DNA of 64,000 nt from Fibrobacterota bacterium (GTDB lineage Bacteria > Fibrobacterota > Fibrobacteria > UBA11236): contig JAQBPN010000076.1 in assembly GCA_028287505.1 (NCBI GenBank), positions 126,069-190,068 of the forward strand, given 5' to 3'. The translations under genes and the position numbers were made by a program. This document shows, one piece after another, positions 1 through 8,599 of this stretch (its first letter is position 1; each line of letters opens with the position of its first letter). Below the pieces are notes generated by a model, which had not been told where the DNA came from, did no database searches, and saw only the letters and a list, made by a program, of their open reading frames with translations.

Positions 1-582
1 AGACTTCTCAGACTCCCACGGGATGAAAAGCGTCCGGCCTCAGGGCGTGGTGGGAAAGCGGGGAAGTGTGTCAACAGAGGACGACGGGAAAGCGAAGAGG
101 GTCTGACCGCAGGGGTATTCGCGGAGTTAAGGCCAAGAGGGTTGTGTCGCGGGGAGAGATCCCTAGGAGGATGCGGCGCCTAAGCTGACGGGGTTCTGTG
201 ACCGTCCACGCTGGGGCTCAAGCGTGGACTGGACTGATGGTGGGTCAATCGGGTTAGGCACCCGTGGCTTCCGTCGCTTTTTCTTATGGGACCACGCAGA
301 CCCGCCGCGTCCCCTGCGTTCGACCGTGTGCGCCAGCGGGGGGGGCTCGGGGCGAATCAGGCGCAGGCAACAAAACCGGGGTCGCCGACGGAGCGTCCGC
401 GCGACCCTCTTCCAACGGAACCAATGGTGAGACCGGCTAATGGGCGCGTGGACGCGGCGACCGCCAGGAGCCGATCCGTCGGCGACCAGCGACCCACCGC
501 ATCAGCCGGTGACTTGCCGAAGCCGTGCGCCCCGAGCCCCCCGCGCCCCCCCTCGCGGACGTGCGCGACCAACCAGACCGCG
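1..582. other. No supported gene; CpG-rich region with one stem-loop
   Basis: I see no convincing coding region on either strand: the open frames lack ribosome binding sites, signal peptides or recognisable motifs. Direct observation: a perfect 9-bp stem (204-212 with 221-229) closes an 8-nt loop at 213-220, and the segment around 350-580 is very CpG-rich. I compared it by eye with tmRNA, RNase P RNA, SRP RNA and group II intron signatures and none fits. It lies downstream of the minus-strand protease gene, so it could be 3' flank, an unrecognised RNA or a decayed mobile element. Confidence 0.4.
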
Positions 583-2160
583 CTACTCCTCGGATTGCAG
601 CGCGATGTAGTCGGTACGGCCCTTGAAGAAGACTTTGAAGGCGATCTTTTCGCCTTGCTTGAGGGTCTTCACCGCGGCCAGCAGCTTCTTGGGGTCATCC
701 ACCTTCTGGAAGCTCGCATCATTCTGCCGCTTGTAATAGGAAAGGACCATGCCTTCCTGAAGGCCGTTCTCCGCCGCGCTGGAACCGTCCGAGACGCCGG
801 TGATCACCACGCCGGCCTGATCGTTCGGGATCGAGTATTTCACCCTGGCATCCTTGTCCAGGGTTCCGAAACGGATACCGAGCTTCTTGGAGAGGAAGCT
901 TCCGTCATTCTCGTCCGGTTCCGGCGCGCTCACGGCATCATCGCCGGCGACTTCGCTTTCCTCCGGCTTCGCGCCGATCTTGAGGCCGATGGTGGTCCGC
1001 TTGCCGTCGCGGAGCACTTCGAAATCGTACTTTTCACCGGGCTTGAGATCGGCGACCATGTTGCGGAGGTCAGCGGCATCCTGGGCCACGATGCCCTGGA
1101 CCTTGAGGATGATGTCCCCCTCCTTGAGTCCGCCCTTGGCGGCCGGGCCGTTCTTCATCACTTCGCGGACCAGGCAGCCATCCGTGCTGGCAAGCCCCAG
1201 GGCGTCGGCCAGGTTTTCGGAAACGTTGTCGATGCCTATTCCCAGGTAACCGCGGGTGACCTTGCCTTCATAGATCAAATCCTCCGCCACCTTGACGGCC
1301 ATGTTGATGGGGATGGCGAAGCTGACGCCCATGTAGCCGCCGGTGCGGGTATAGATGCTGGAGTTGATGCCCACCACCTCGCCTTTCAGGTTGACCAGGG
1401 GCCCGCCCGAATTTCCCGGATTGACCGCCGCGTCCGTCTGGATGAAATCCTGGTAGGCATCGCCTTGTTGCACCTGATCGCGGCGGCCCTTGGCGGAAAC
1501 GATTCCCGAGGTCACCGTGTTCTGGAGACCGAAGGGATTGCCGATGGCCAGAACCCATTCGCCGATGCCCAGCTTTTTGGAATCGCCGAAGGCGACCACG
1601 GGCAGCTCTTCGCTGGGGGCCTTGATCTTGAGTACGGCCACGTCGGCCTTCTTGTCCACGCCCACCACTCTGGCCACGTAGGTCTTCTTGTTGATCAGGC
1701 TGACTTTCACGATATCGGCGCCTTCGACCACGTGGGCATTGGTGAAAACGTAACCCTGTTTGTTCACGATGAAACCGGAGCCGCCGCCCAGGGGGATGTT
1801 GCGTTTGGGGGAGTTGTCTTCGGGTCCGCCCGGCTGGTTGGGCATGCCGAAGAATTCGAAGAAGGGATGGTTCTGCTGCTTGTCCTGCTCGGACCACTTC
1901 TTTTCCGTGTTCACGCTGACCACGCATGGTGAAACCGACTCCACCACCTTCGCGAACGCGCCATTCAGGAGTTCGATCTTGGCCGCGTCGGTCTGGGCCG
2001 GTTTTCCTTTGCCCAAATCAAGGCTGCCCCGCTTGGGACGGGTATCTTCCTTGGCATCCGGGCTCGAAGGCGAGCCTTTGGCGAAGGCTGTCGCTCCCGG
2101 CAGGATTCCTGAGAGGAAGATGGATAAGGCGAAAATCGGAGCTTTGCTGTAGCCCTTCAT
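583..2160 (-). CDS. HtrA/Deg family periplasmic serine protease
   Basis: Envelope protein quality-control protease. The 525-residue product has an N-terminal signal peptide (about 1-28), a trypsin-like domain and two C-terminal PDZ domains (about 303-390 and 415-520), the usual Do-type layout. The catalytic triad is visible: His143 in TNAHVVEG, Asp173 in KKADVAVLK and Ser251 in NPGNSGGPLVN. The start at 2160 is preferred over the upstream in-frame start at 2196 because it directly precedes the signal peptide and has a GGGA-type Shine-Dalgarno element. The gene stands alone, transcribed away from gnd. Family knowledge: Do proteases form oligomeric cages and also act as chaperones. Whether this is DegP, DegQ or DegS cannot be told, though two PDZ domains argue against DegS. 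Confidence 0.95.
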   Translation of the reverse strand: MKGYSKAPIFALSIFLSGILPGATAFAKGSPSSPDAKEDTRPKRGSLDLGKGKPAQTDAAKIELLNGAFAKVVESVSPCVVSVNTEKKWSEQDKQQNHPFFEFFGMPNQPGGPEDNSPKRNIPLGGGSGFIVNKQGYVFTNAHVVEGADIVKVSLINKKTYVARVVGVDKKADVAVLKIKAPSEELPVVAFGDSKKLGIGEWVLAIGNPFGLQNTVTSGIVSAKGRRDQVQQGDAYQDFIQTDAAVNPGNSGGPLVNLKGEVVGINSSIYTRTGGYMGVSFAIPINMAVKVAEDLIYEGKVTRGYLGIGIDNVSENLADALGLASTDGCLVREVMKNGPAAKGGLKEGDIILKVQGIVAQDAADLRNMVADLKPGEKYDFEVLRDGKRTTIGLKIGAKPEESEVAGDDAVSAPEPDENDGSFLSKKLGIRFGTLDKDARVKYSIPNDQAGVVITGVSDGSSAAENGLQEGMVLSYYKRQNDASFQKVDDPKKLLAAVKTLKQGEKIAFKVFFKGRTDYIALQSEE

Positions 2161-2504
2161 GGCATTCCCTTTCGGCGTTTTTCCTGTACTGTACAAAATC
2201 GCGTTCAGGCAGGCGTGGTTTGACGGGTAAAAATTACAAAACAGGTGGATTCGGACCTTACCTCCGGATTCGGCGGAAGAGGTGTCCCTGTCCGTGTTCC
2301 CGGTTTGACAGGCCGGGGTCCCGGCGGGTTCCGGACCTTCCCTGGGGGCCCAAACTTATTTAGTTTTCCGTATTGCCCCGCTCCACGATTGATCCGGCAA
2401 AGATTGATCCGGAGGCATGGGGGTGACCTTCGGCCGCTCTTGGGACGGGACTGGCTCCCGCGGGGCGGTACGGGCCTTTTCGGAATACAGGAGCACCAAA
2501 GATA
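2161..2504. promoter_or_regulatory. Divergent intergenic region between htrA-type gene and gnd
   Basis: This 344-bp gap must hold the promoters of both divergent genes. Direct observation: a small perfect palindrome TGTACTGTACA at 2185-2195 sits just upstream of the protease start and could be an operator, and a TTGACA hexamer lies at 2305-2310 without a good -10 at the right distance. An AGGAG element about 15 nt before 2505 serves gnd. No small gene is evident. Confidence 0.3.
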
Positions 2505-3926
2505 ATGGCACAAGCGGACATCGGCCTAATCGGCCTCGCGGTCATGGGCGAAAACCTCGTCCTCAACATGGAAAGCCGGGGCTACACCGTGGCGGTCTTC
2601 AACCGCACCACGGCCAAAGTGGACGAACTGATCCAAGGACGCGGCAAAGGCAAGAAACTGGTGGGCACCCATTCCCTCAAGGAACTGGTCGGCGCCCTGA
2701 AGAGCCCGCGCAAGATCATGATGATGGTCAAGGCCGGTCCCGCCGTGGACGATCTCATCGATCAATTGGTCCCCTTCCTGGACAAAGGCGACATCCTCAT
2801 CGACGGCGGCAATTCCTTTTTCCCCGATTCCATCCGCCGCACCAAAGCGCTGGAGGCCAAGGGCTTCCGCTTCCTGGGCGTGGGCGTTTCCGGAGGAGAA
2901 GAAGGCGCGTTGAAAGGCCCTTCCATCATGCCCGGCGGTTCCACCTCCGCGTGGCCGGAGCTCAAACCCATCTTCCAGGCCATCGCCGCCAAGGTCGGCC
3001 CCAACAACGACATCCCCTGCTGCGAATGGGTCGGCTCGGACGGCGCCGGCCATTACGTGAAGATGATCCACAACGGCATCGAATACGGCGACATGCAGCT
3101 CATCTGCGAAGCGTATTTCATGATGAAGGTTCTCCTGAAGATGTCCGCGCCCGAAATCGGCGAGGTCTTCGCCGAGTGGTACAAAGGGCCCTTGAACTCC
3201 TATCTCATCGAGATCACGCGGGATATCCTGGGCAAGAAGGATCCGGAAACCGGCAAACCCATCGTGGACATCATCCTCGACAGGGCCGGCCAGAAGGGCA
3301 CCGGGAAGTGGACATCCCAGAACGCCATGGACCTGGGCGTGCCGATCCCCACCATGATGGAGGCCGTGGTCGCGCGCAGCCTCAGCGCCATGAAGGACGA
3401 ACGCGTGGCGGCCTCCACCAGGCTTCCCGCCCCCGAGATGAACTTCAACATCGACAAGGCCAAATTCCTGCCGGCCATCCACGATGCCCTGTACGCCTCG
3501 AAGATCATGTCCTATGCGCAAGGTTTCCAGCTCCTCCGCGCCGCGGCCACGGCCTACAATTGGGATCTCAATTACGGCCAGATCGCCCTGCTCTGGCGCG
3601 GCGGTTGCATCATCCGGGCGCAATTCCTGGAAGACATCAAAAAGGCTTATGACGCGGATCCCAAGCTGGCGAACCTGATCCTGGCCCCGTACTTCACCGA
3701 TGTGATCGGCAAGAGCCAGGCCAACTGGCGCCTGGCCGTCGCCGAGGCGAGCAAGAACGGGATCGCCATCCCGGCGTTCAGCTCGGCGCTTTCCTACTAT
3801 GATCAATACCGCAGCGCCAGCCTTCCGGCCAACCTGCTCCAGGCCCAGCGCGACTATTTCGGTGCGCACACCTATGAGCGCGTCGACAAGCCCGGCGTCT
3901 TCCACACCGAATGGCTGCAGGCCTGA
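2505..3926 (+). CDS. gnd: 6-phosphogluconate dehydrogenase, decarboxylating
   Basis: Oxidative pentose phosphate pathway: converts 6-phosphogluconate and NADP+ to ribulose 5-phosphate, CO2 and NADPH in the cytosol. The 473 residues match the usual length of the long form (about 470). The N-terminal dinucleotide site reads [12 protein letters not shown], the substrate segment reads GGEEGA, the catalytic region reads [17 protein letters not shown], and the C-terminus has the expected [12 protein letters not shown]. The ATG at 2505 follows an AGGAG element. It is monocistronic as far as can be seen: no zwf or pgl gene is next to it, and it is followed at once by a large inverted repeat that may end transcription. 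Confidence 0.97.
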   Translation: MAQADIGLIGLAVMGENLVLNMESRGYTVAVFNRTTAKVDELIQGRGKGKKLVGTHSLKELVGALKSPRKIMMMVKAGPAVDDLIDQLVPFLDKGDILIDGGNSFFPDSIRRTKALEAKGFRFLGVGVSGGEEGALKGPSIMPGGSTSAWPELKPIFQAIAAKVGPNNDIPCCEWVGSDGAGHYVKMIHNGIEYGDMQLICEAYFMMKVLLKMSAPEIGEVFAEWYKGPLNSYLIEITRDILGKKDPETGKPIVDIILDRAGQKGTGKWTSQNAMDLGVPIPTMMEAVVARSLSAMKDERVAASTRLPAPEMNFNIDKAKFLPAIHDALYASKIMSYAQGFQLLRAAATAYNWDLNYGQIALLWRGGCIIRAQFLEDIKKAYDADPKLANLILAPYFTDVIGKSQANWRLAVAEASKNGIAIPAFSSALSYYDQYRSASLPANLLQAQRDYFGAHTYERVDKPGVFHTEWLQA

Positions 3927-4097
3927 TGCTCCGGTGCTCATTGACAATGTAATGGCCCGCCCGCGTCATTGCCCTCGTCGCAGTGCTCGCCGACCTGCAA
4001 GCAGGTCGGACGCACAGCTCCTCGGGCGGCTTCGCGGGCGGGGACATTTCGCCATGACACATCCCTGCCCATTCCATTGTCAATGAGCACAGGAGCA
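3927..4097. repeat. 171-nt nested inverted repeat (MITE-like or giant hairpin)
   Basis: The whole gap between gnd and the next gene can fold on itself. Outer arms 3927-3955 and 4069-4097 are complementary at 27 of 29 positions (mismatch pairs 3933/4091 and 3950/4074). A second perfect 10-nt pair lies inside (3956-3965 with 4033-4042), and the centre has a perfect 9-nt inverted repeat (3990-3998 with 4001-4009). No target-site duplication or transposase is visible and no long T-run follows. It may be a miniature inverted-repeat element, a REP-like cluster or a terminator of gnd. I saw no second copy in the window. Confidence 0.7.
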
Positions 4098-4107
4098 AGG
4101 AGGTAAC

Positions 4108-4434
4108 ATGTCCGATACCCAGAAGGCGTTCGATGCCCTCACCGAGGAGCTTGCCAGGACCAAAGGGGCCGAAAAGGCCCAGATGTTCGGCAAGCAATGC
4201 ATGAAATACCGGGGTAACGGATTCATGGCCTTTTTCGACGGCGATATCGTCCTGAAGCTTTCCGGGCAATCCCGGGAAGACGCGCTCAGGCTCGAGGGCT
4301 CCCGGCTGTGGGACCCTTCGGGCCAGGGGCGCGCGATGAAGGAATGGGTGCAGATTCCCGCGGCCCATGAGGCCAAGTGGGAGAACCTGGCCATGAAAGC
4401 CATCGAATACATTTCCACCCTGCCCCAAAAGTGA
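4108..4434 (+). CDS. TfoX/Sxy N-terminal domain-like protein
   Basis: Small cytosolic protein of 108 residues. The central stretch has the look of the TfoX N-terminal domain: a MFGKQCMKYRGNGFMAFF strand-turn-strand followed by VLKLS and a conserved LWDPSGQG-type segment. TfoX/Sxy proteins regulate competence in gammaproteobacteria, but many stand-alone members of the domain have no known role, so function is not inferred. The ATG has an excellent AGGAGG-like site (AAGGAGGT, 4098-4103) that abuts the inverted repeat, whose fold could influence translation. The neighbours do not inform its role. Confidence 0.6.
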   Translation: MSDTQKAFDALTEELARTKGAEKAQMFGKQCMKYRGNGFMAFFDGDIVLKLSGQSREDALRLEGSRLWDPSGQGRAMKEWVQIPAAHEAKWENLAMKAIEYISTLPQK

Positions 4435-4492
4435 CCAGATCCCCCGTCCCCCCTATACCCATCTCTGCTTGTTGATATGCGGGCCGCAGAAA

Positions 4493-4524
4493 CTGCCAAC
4501 CGGGTCTTGCAACCCGGATGGCAG
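4493..4524 (-). terminator. Hairpin downstream of the secreted protein at 4537-5082
   Basis: A 12-bp stem (CTGCCA with TGGCAG, then CCGGGT with ACCCGG, separated by one A:A mismatch) encloses a 6-nt loop, 13 nt beyond the stop codon of the minus-strand gene. In the minus direction only a short TTTC follows, so it is at best a weak intrinsic terminator. Confidence 0.4.
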
Positions 4525-4536
4525 GGAGAGAACCGG

Positions 4537-5082
4537 TTAGTTGGAGGTGTTGTTGGCGTTGGAGATACTGCCGGCGTCATCGATGGTCGGATAGTTGTTG
4601 CCGGTCGCGCAATTCGCCTTGGAGGATTGCAAAGTGCGAATGACTTGGACGTAAAAGTCCACGGCGTTGTAGGAGGTGCTGTAAGCGGAAATCGTTAGGT
4701 TCAAAGTTGTGCTTCCCCAGAATCGGAAATAGGGGAGCCTGCTCCCGGCGGGGCCGTCATCATCGATGGAATTTGACCCATACCAGGCCCGGAGATCCGT
4801 GTCAGCTGCACTGTGGGAGGCGGTGACAATGCTTACTTCAAAGCACGACTTGTTGCCGCCACTGGATTCTCCGGCCAATTGCAGGTCGATGTACTTGGTT
4901 CCGGCGGATCCGCCGGGAGGGGTCCAGGTGAACCAATTCGAATGACCGCCGGCGCCGGTTGACATGGAAAAGTCGATAAAAGAGATGTCGCCGAGGATGC
5001 CCGATCCGAGGTAATTACCCCAGCTCAAGGTGGCGGTGGCGAAAGTTGCAAGCGACATGATCAAATATTTTTTGCCGAACAT
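4537..5082 (-). CDS. Secreted protein of unknown function
   Basis: The 181-residue product begins with a clear signal peptide (about 1-22, ending near LSWG). The mature part is rich in Ser, Thr, Gly, Asn and aromatic residues and has an alternating hydrophobic pattern typical of extracellular beta-sandwich proteins. Two cysteines, in KSCFE and KANCATG, could form a disulfide. I do not recognise a family. The ATG is preceded by AAAGGAATC, an acceptable ribosome binding site. It lies just downstream of the parvulin-like gene on the same strand (82 nt apart), so the two may be co-transcribed. The codon composition is less GC-rich than that of the housekeeping neighbours. Confidence 0.6.
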   Translation of the reverse strand: MFGKKYLIMSLATFATATLSWGNYLGSGILGDISFIDFSMSTGAGGHSNWFTWTPPGGSAGTKYIDLQLAGESSGGNKSCFEVSIVTASHSAADTDLRAWYGSNSIDDDGPAGSRLPYFRFWGSTTLNLTISAYSTSYNAVDFYVQVIRTLQSSKANCATGNNYPTIDDAGSISNANNTSN

Positions 5083-5164
5083 TTTGATTCCTTTGTTTAT
5101 GTGTTGATGCGGAAAGAATATCAGGACATTTTTTTTGGGGTCGACCTCCTTTGTGTTCCGATTT

Positions 5165-6640
5165 TCATGGACTTAGAAGCCTGTTCTCGAACAAAATGTT
5201 TTCATTGATCCACTTCTGCCGCCGCTGCGCATACGCTTGTCCGGTGGAGTCGGCCCTCCCTGGAGCGGCTTCCAACCGGGCCTTTGCGAAAGCCAGACGG
5301 AAGTCGCGCGATTTGGATTCCGACAGGAACTTGGCCTCCCGAAGAATGGCTTCCCCTGCCAGTGTCGAGTCTTCCTCGGAGGATTTGGACGGTACGGGAT
5401 TTTTCGCGGATAAGCGCTGCGGGGCCTTCAAGTACCAAATGCCCAACGAACTCTTTATGATGGCCGATGTGCGCCAAGGAAGGGCTTTCGACGCATCCAG
5501 GAAGACTTGCGGGGGGAGCGCGGATAGGCGGATAGGCCTGGACCGGAGCATGGCCGTGTCGCTCCAGTTGGACCGGGATACCGATTTTGCACGCGTGCGG
5601 AAATAGGGCATCAGCCACGACTTGATTTCGAGGTCGTCTCCGCCCTCCTCCGGAACGGCCCTGGCCGGCAAGGGGCGGGAAGGAGAACCGCCGGTTAACG
5701 GAAGCGCCGGCATGGCCGCGAGGGATGCGAGCAGCGGCGTCGCCTTTTCAAAGGGCGTAGCGGGTATATCCCGGATCTCCACCGGCGAGGCGATGATCCA
5801 GCCAATCCGGCATGGAACCGGCCGGGTTGTCTGTCCCGGCCGAAGACCGGCGACGGAAGCCGCTACCTCTTTGGGAAGCTCTTCCAAATCGTATTTTTGC
5901 CAGAGGAAAATCCTTCCACCCGGATTCCCCGTCCGGCTTTCCATGGCCCCCGCGCTGTCCTGAAGGCGAAGAAAGTCCGTGCGCAAGGAATCAAGAAAGA
6001 CGGAATCGCTGGCCGCCAAGGCCTCGACGATAACCCTTCTTCTTTTCGCGAACAACCGCTCATAGTTTTTCCGGTAAAGCGCTCTCATCCTTTCCACACC
6101 GATGGATTTTTCCAGATCGCGCTTCCGTGCGAGTTCCGCCTTTTCGACGGCCCGTTGCAGGGTTGTCTCCCGTGCATCCAGCAATTGGCCTTCCAGAAAG
6201 ATTTTTTCCTGCAAGCCCTCCATAACCCGTTGCCGGCAGACGGAGACACCCGCGGTTTTCCAAACTGCGGAGTCGCCTCGATCCATGGTGAGATTGGCGG
6301 CATTGCCGTTGAACTCCGCGACGGTAAGGAGGCATGCTCCATCGCCCCGATGGTAAGCAAGGCAGACCCCATCCGGAAGTTGCAAAACGACCTGGTTTTC
6401 AAACGACGACTTCTCTCCGGCCAGACTGTCTTTGCGCGCCTGGGCGGCCACGTTGCTTCGCTCCAGTTGCCGTTCGATGTCCGAAGGCCACCTTCCTTTT
6501 TCATCCATGGTCTCGACGGCTTGCCGGTTTCCGCTTGTCATCGAAGCGGCGGTTGATGATAAAACGCTTTTCACGGAAAGCAGGTGGATGATGGCGATCC
6601 CGAATGCAAAATTTCCGACCAATGAACGTGGAATTCGCAT
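5165..6640 (-). CDS. Exported protein with PpiC/SurA-like parvulin segment
   Basis: A 491-residue exported protein. The N-terminus has a hydrophobic signal segment. The middle is charged and helical, and the following region has the strand pattern of the PpiC peptidyl-prolyl isomerase domain (YDLEELPKEVAASVAGLRPG then GWIIASPVE). The C-terminus is again helical and charged (RRQKWINENILFEN). Overall this resembles SurA-like periplasmic chaperones, but it is divergent, so enzymatic activity is uncertain. The start at 6640 is preferred to 6661 because GGGAGAGGG lies immediately upstream. It may be co-transcribed with the secreted protein at 4537-5082, perhaps as its folding factor; that link is inference. 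Confidence 0.55.
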   Translation of the reverse strand: MRIPRSLVGNFAFGIAIIHLLSVKSVLSSTAASMTSGNRQAVETMDEKGRWPSDIERQLERSNVAAQARKDSLAGEKSSFENQVVLQLPDGVCLAYHRGDGACLLTVAEFNGNAANLTMDRGDSAVWKTAGVSVCRQRVMEGLQEKIFLEGQLLDARETTLQRAVEKAELARKRDLEKSIGVERMRALYRKNYERLFAKRRRVIVEALAASDSVFLDSLRTDFLRLQDSAGAMESRTGNPGGRIFLWQKYDLEELPKEVAASVAGLRPGQTTRPVPCRIGWIIASPVEIRDIPATPFEKATPLLASLAAMPALPLTGGSPSRPLPARAVPEEGGDDLEIKSWLMPYFRTRAKSVSRSNWSDTAMLRSRPIRLSALPPQVFLDASKALPWRTSAIIKSSLGIWYLKAPQRLSAKNPVPSKSSEEDSTLAGEAILREAKFLSESKSRDFRLAFAKARLEAAPGRADSTGQAYAQRRQKWINENILFENRLLSP

Positions 6641-7136
6641 ACCCTCTCCCATTCGAAACAAAGACTATCAAGGTCGGGCCGGCACGGCCCGATTTAACGG
6701 ATTCTCGATTCCTTTCGAATCAAAACGCGAAAGTCATTGGAACGCTATTAATATTTCCAACCTGCCCAAGAACTTAAAAAATGCCGCGCCGGAATTATTA
6801 ACAACAATCGTTATTTCGCGCACAAAGTGTGCGAATGAAAAACGCACAACCCGTCTTAGGGTAACATATCTGATACCCTGGCGGTGATCGATGCCCTCGG
6901 GAATCCTCCATTGCACTCGCGCTCAAGCGGGGCTGCGGGCTCGGAACATGAGGCGATGGATATCCGGATACGGATCAGTCCGGATGACTTGGCATGCAGG
7001 CGCATTTGGATAAGACCGTGGCGCAGTCAGCAACCTGGTCCCGGACTAGCGCGGCGGGATTGATTCCGTGGCAGCCGGTCCGTTGGCGAACATCCGGCGT
7101 GGGAGGCCATTTCCGAATTGCTAGCTTTTGCCGGGC
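6641..7136. promoter_or_regulatory. AT-rich divergent intergenic region
   Basis: No gene is supported in this 496-bp gap. The part from about 6690 to 6850 is distinctly AT-richer than the surroundings and probably carries the promoter of the minus-strand gene. A palindrome CGCACA-AAG-TGTGCG lies at 6819-6833. At 6859-6896 there is a stretch resembling the start of the TfoX-like gene at 4108. Confidence 0.4.
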
Positions 7137-8477
7137 ATGGCCTCAGTTTTCCGTTTTTCCTCCCGTTGCACAAGTATCGCAGGCTTGTTGCTGGCTCTGG
7201 CGGCCCCGGCCCGATCCCAGCGGGCGGACCTTTGTCGCGATGCGGATTCCCTGCGCGTCCAATCCCAGGAGTTCCAGGGGCTGGGCACCACGAGTAGGGA
7301 AGTGGTGCAGCGGGAGCTGCGCAACCGGATCGGCGAACGCTTCACCTGCGCCAATTGGCAGGCCGAGCAGGCCAGGCTCGAGGACCTCGATATCTTCGCC
7401 GAGGTTTCCCTGCAAACCGCTCCCGCAAAAGATAGCGGGGTCGTTTTGACCTACGCCTTCCGCGAGCTGCCCCCTTACATTCCTTTCGTAGCCGTTTCGA
7501 AAACCGAGCAGGACGGCTTGAGCCTGGGGCCCGCCCTGGCTTCCCTGAACTTTCTGGGCCAGGGCGTCCGGGCCGAGTTCATCACCCGTTTCGGCGGCAC
7601 CACCGAATTCCAGGCTTCCCTGAGTTCGACGCGACTGTTGGATTTGCCCCTGAAATACGACTTCGCCGTATTGCGGGTGGACAGCTACAATCGCTTCGAG
7701 TCCTTCCACGAGGATTCCTGGAGGATCAAGCTCGACATGGCCCAGGGCCTGGGGGAGATGGGGCTTCCCGACCCCGCCTATCTGATATATGCCGGCGAGC
7801 TGTTTTTGCTTCAGGACGGTAAGGGCGATTCGGGCATCCTGCTTTCCGGCAACGGGGACTTCGTTCCCAGACTGGCTGCCGGGCTGCTGTGGGACGGACG
7901 CGACCGTAGGCATAACCCCCGGCGCGGCCTTTACCAAGAGCTGCGCGTCACCCAGAACGGAGGCTTCCTGGGCGGCCCGGCCGATTACCGGGAATGGCTT
8001 TCTGATACCCGCGCCTACCTGCCCTGGCAAACCCGGAACACCTTGGTTCTGGGCGATTTATATCAATTCAGGGACGGTATCCTCGGCAGCAGTTTCGGCC
8101 GGTACGATCGGTTCCATGCGGGCGGCGTCAACACTTTGCGCGGATACGGGAACGATGCCTTCCAAGGCAAAAGCGAAATCGTTTTCACAATAGAGAACCG
8201 CACGGACCTGGTCCGGAAGCGGACTTTAAGGCTTTGGAGATGGAGCGCCTATTATGGCTTGCAAGGGATTTTGGGCTGGGAAGGCGCGAGCTTGTGGGAC
8301 CATAATTCGCTTTTAGAGCGGGATTTCCACTCCGGATGGTATGGCGGCCTGCACGTTTTGATTGCAGGCGCCGATCGAATCCGTTTCGAAGCGGGGTCAA
8401 AATCCGCAAAATTCCAGCTGGAATATGATATCGGAATTCTGGATAAGGCGGACATCCAAAGATTTAGGGCGCGCTAA
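7137..8477 (+). CDS. Omp85/BamA-family outer-membrane protein with short N-terminal region
   Basis: A 446-residue outer-membrane protein. After a signal peptide (about 1-26, ending PARS) comes roughly one POTRA-sized region (about 30-115, with a Cys pair), then a beta-barrel domain. The hallmark barrel motif of the Omp85/D15 family is present as AGGVNTLRGYGNDAF, matching the GG-x-x-LRG-[YF] signature, and DGRDRRHNPRRGLY matches the DTRD-type first-hairpin motif. The family usual length is 550-800 with several POTRA domains, so this is a compact member, closer to TamA-like or patatin-associated forms. The ATG at 7137 is used; a TTG at 7128 in frame is an alternative. Neither has a strong Shine-Dalgarno site. 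Its cargo is unknown. Confidence 0.8.
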   Translation: MASVFRFSSRCTSIAGLLLALAAPARSQRADLCRDADSLRVQSQEFQGLGTTSREVVQRELRNRIGERFTCANWQAEQARLEDLDIFAEVSLQTAPAKDSGVVLTYAFRELPPYIPFVAVSKTEQDGLSLGPALASLNFLGQGVRAEFITRFGGTTEFQASLSSTRLLDLPLKYDFAVLRVDSYNRFESFHEDSWRIKLDMAQGLGEMGLPDPAYLIYAGELFLLQDGKGDSGILLSGNGDFVPRLAAGLLWDGRDRRHNPRRGLYQELRVTQNGGFLGGPADYREWLSDTRAYLPWQTRNTLVLGDLYQFRDGILGSSFGRYDRFHAGGVNTLRGYGNDAFQGKSEIVFTIENRTDLVRKRTLRLWRWSAYYGLQGILGWEGASLWDHNSLLERDFHSGWYGGLHVLIAGADRIRFEAGSKSAKFQLEYDIGILDKADIQRFRAR

Positions 8478-8559
8478 AAAGAAACCCGGGGGGTATATTT
8501 GAATTTGTCAATCGAACTAGGTACTTTGGTCCGCGGTCCCGGTAGGGGTTGTCGGGGCC

Positions 8560-8573
8560 AAACAACATTGTTT
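8560..8573. promoter_or_regulatory. Palindrome upstream of radical SAM gene
   Basis: AAACAA-CA-TTGTTT is a perfect 6-2-6 inverted repeat 26 nt before the start codon of the gene at 8600. It could be an operator; there is no other support. Confidence 0.2.
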
Positions 8574-8599
8574 TAGCGTTTTTCGTGGAGGCTTTGTCT

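Noticed and set aside
1-582. tmRNA, RNase P RNA or group II intron
   Set aside because: None of the conserved segments of these RNAs could be found on either strand.
286-1932. Long open frame antisense to the HtrA-type gene
   Set aside because: It is a GC-rich shadow: composition is biased to Gly, His, Asp and Val, there is no ribosome binding site, and the opposite strand encodes a complete protease.
5127-5152. AAAGGAGGT on the minus strand followed by an ATG
   Set aside because: The ATG is 14 nt away and is followed by TCC TGA, so no protein could be made; at most a remnant.
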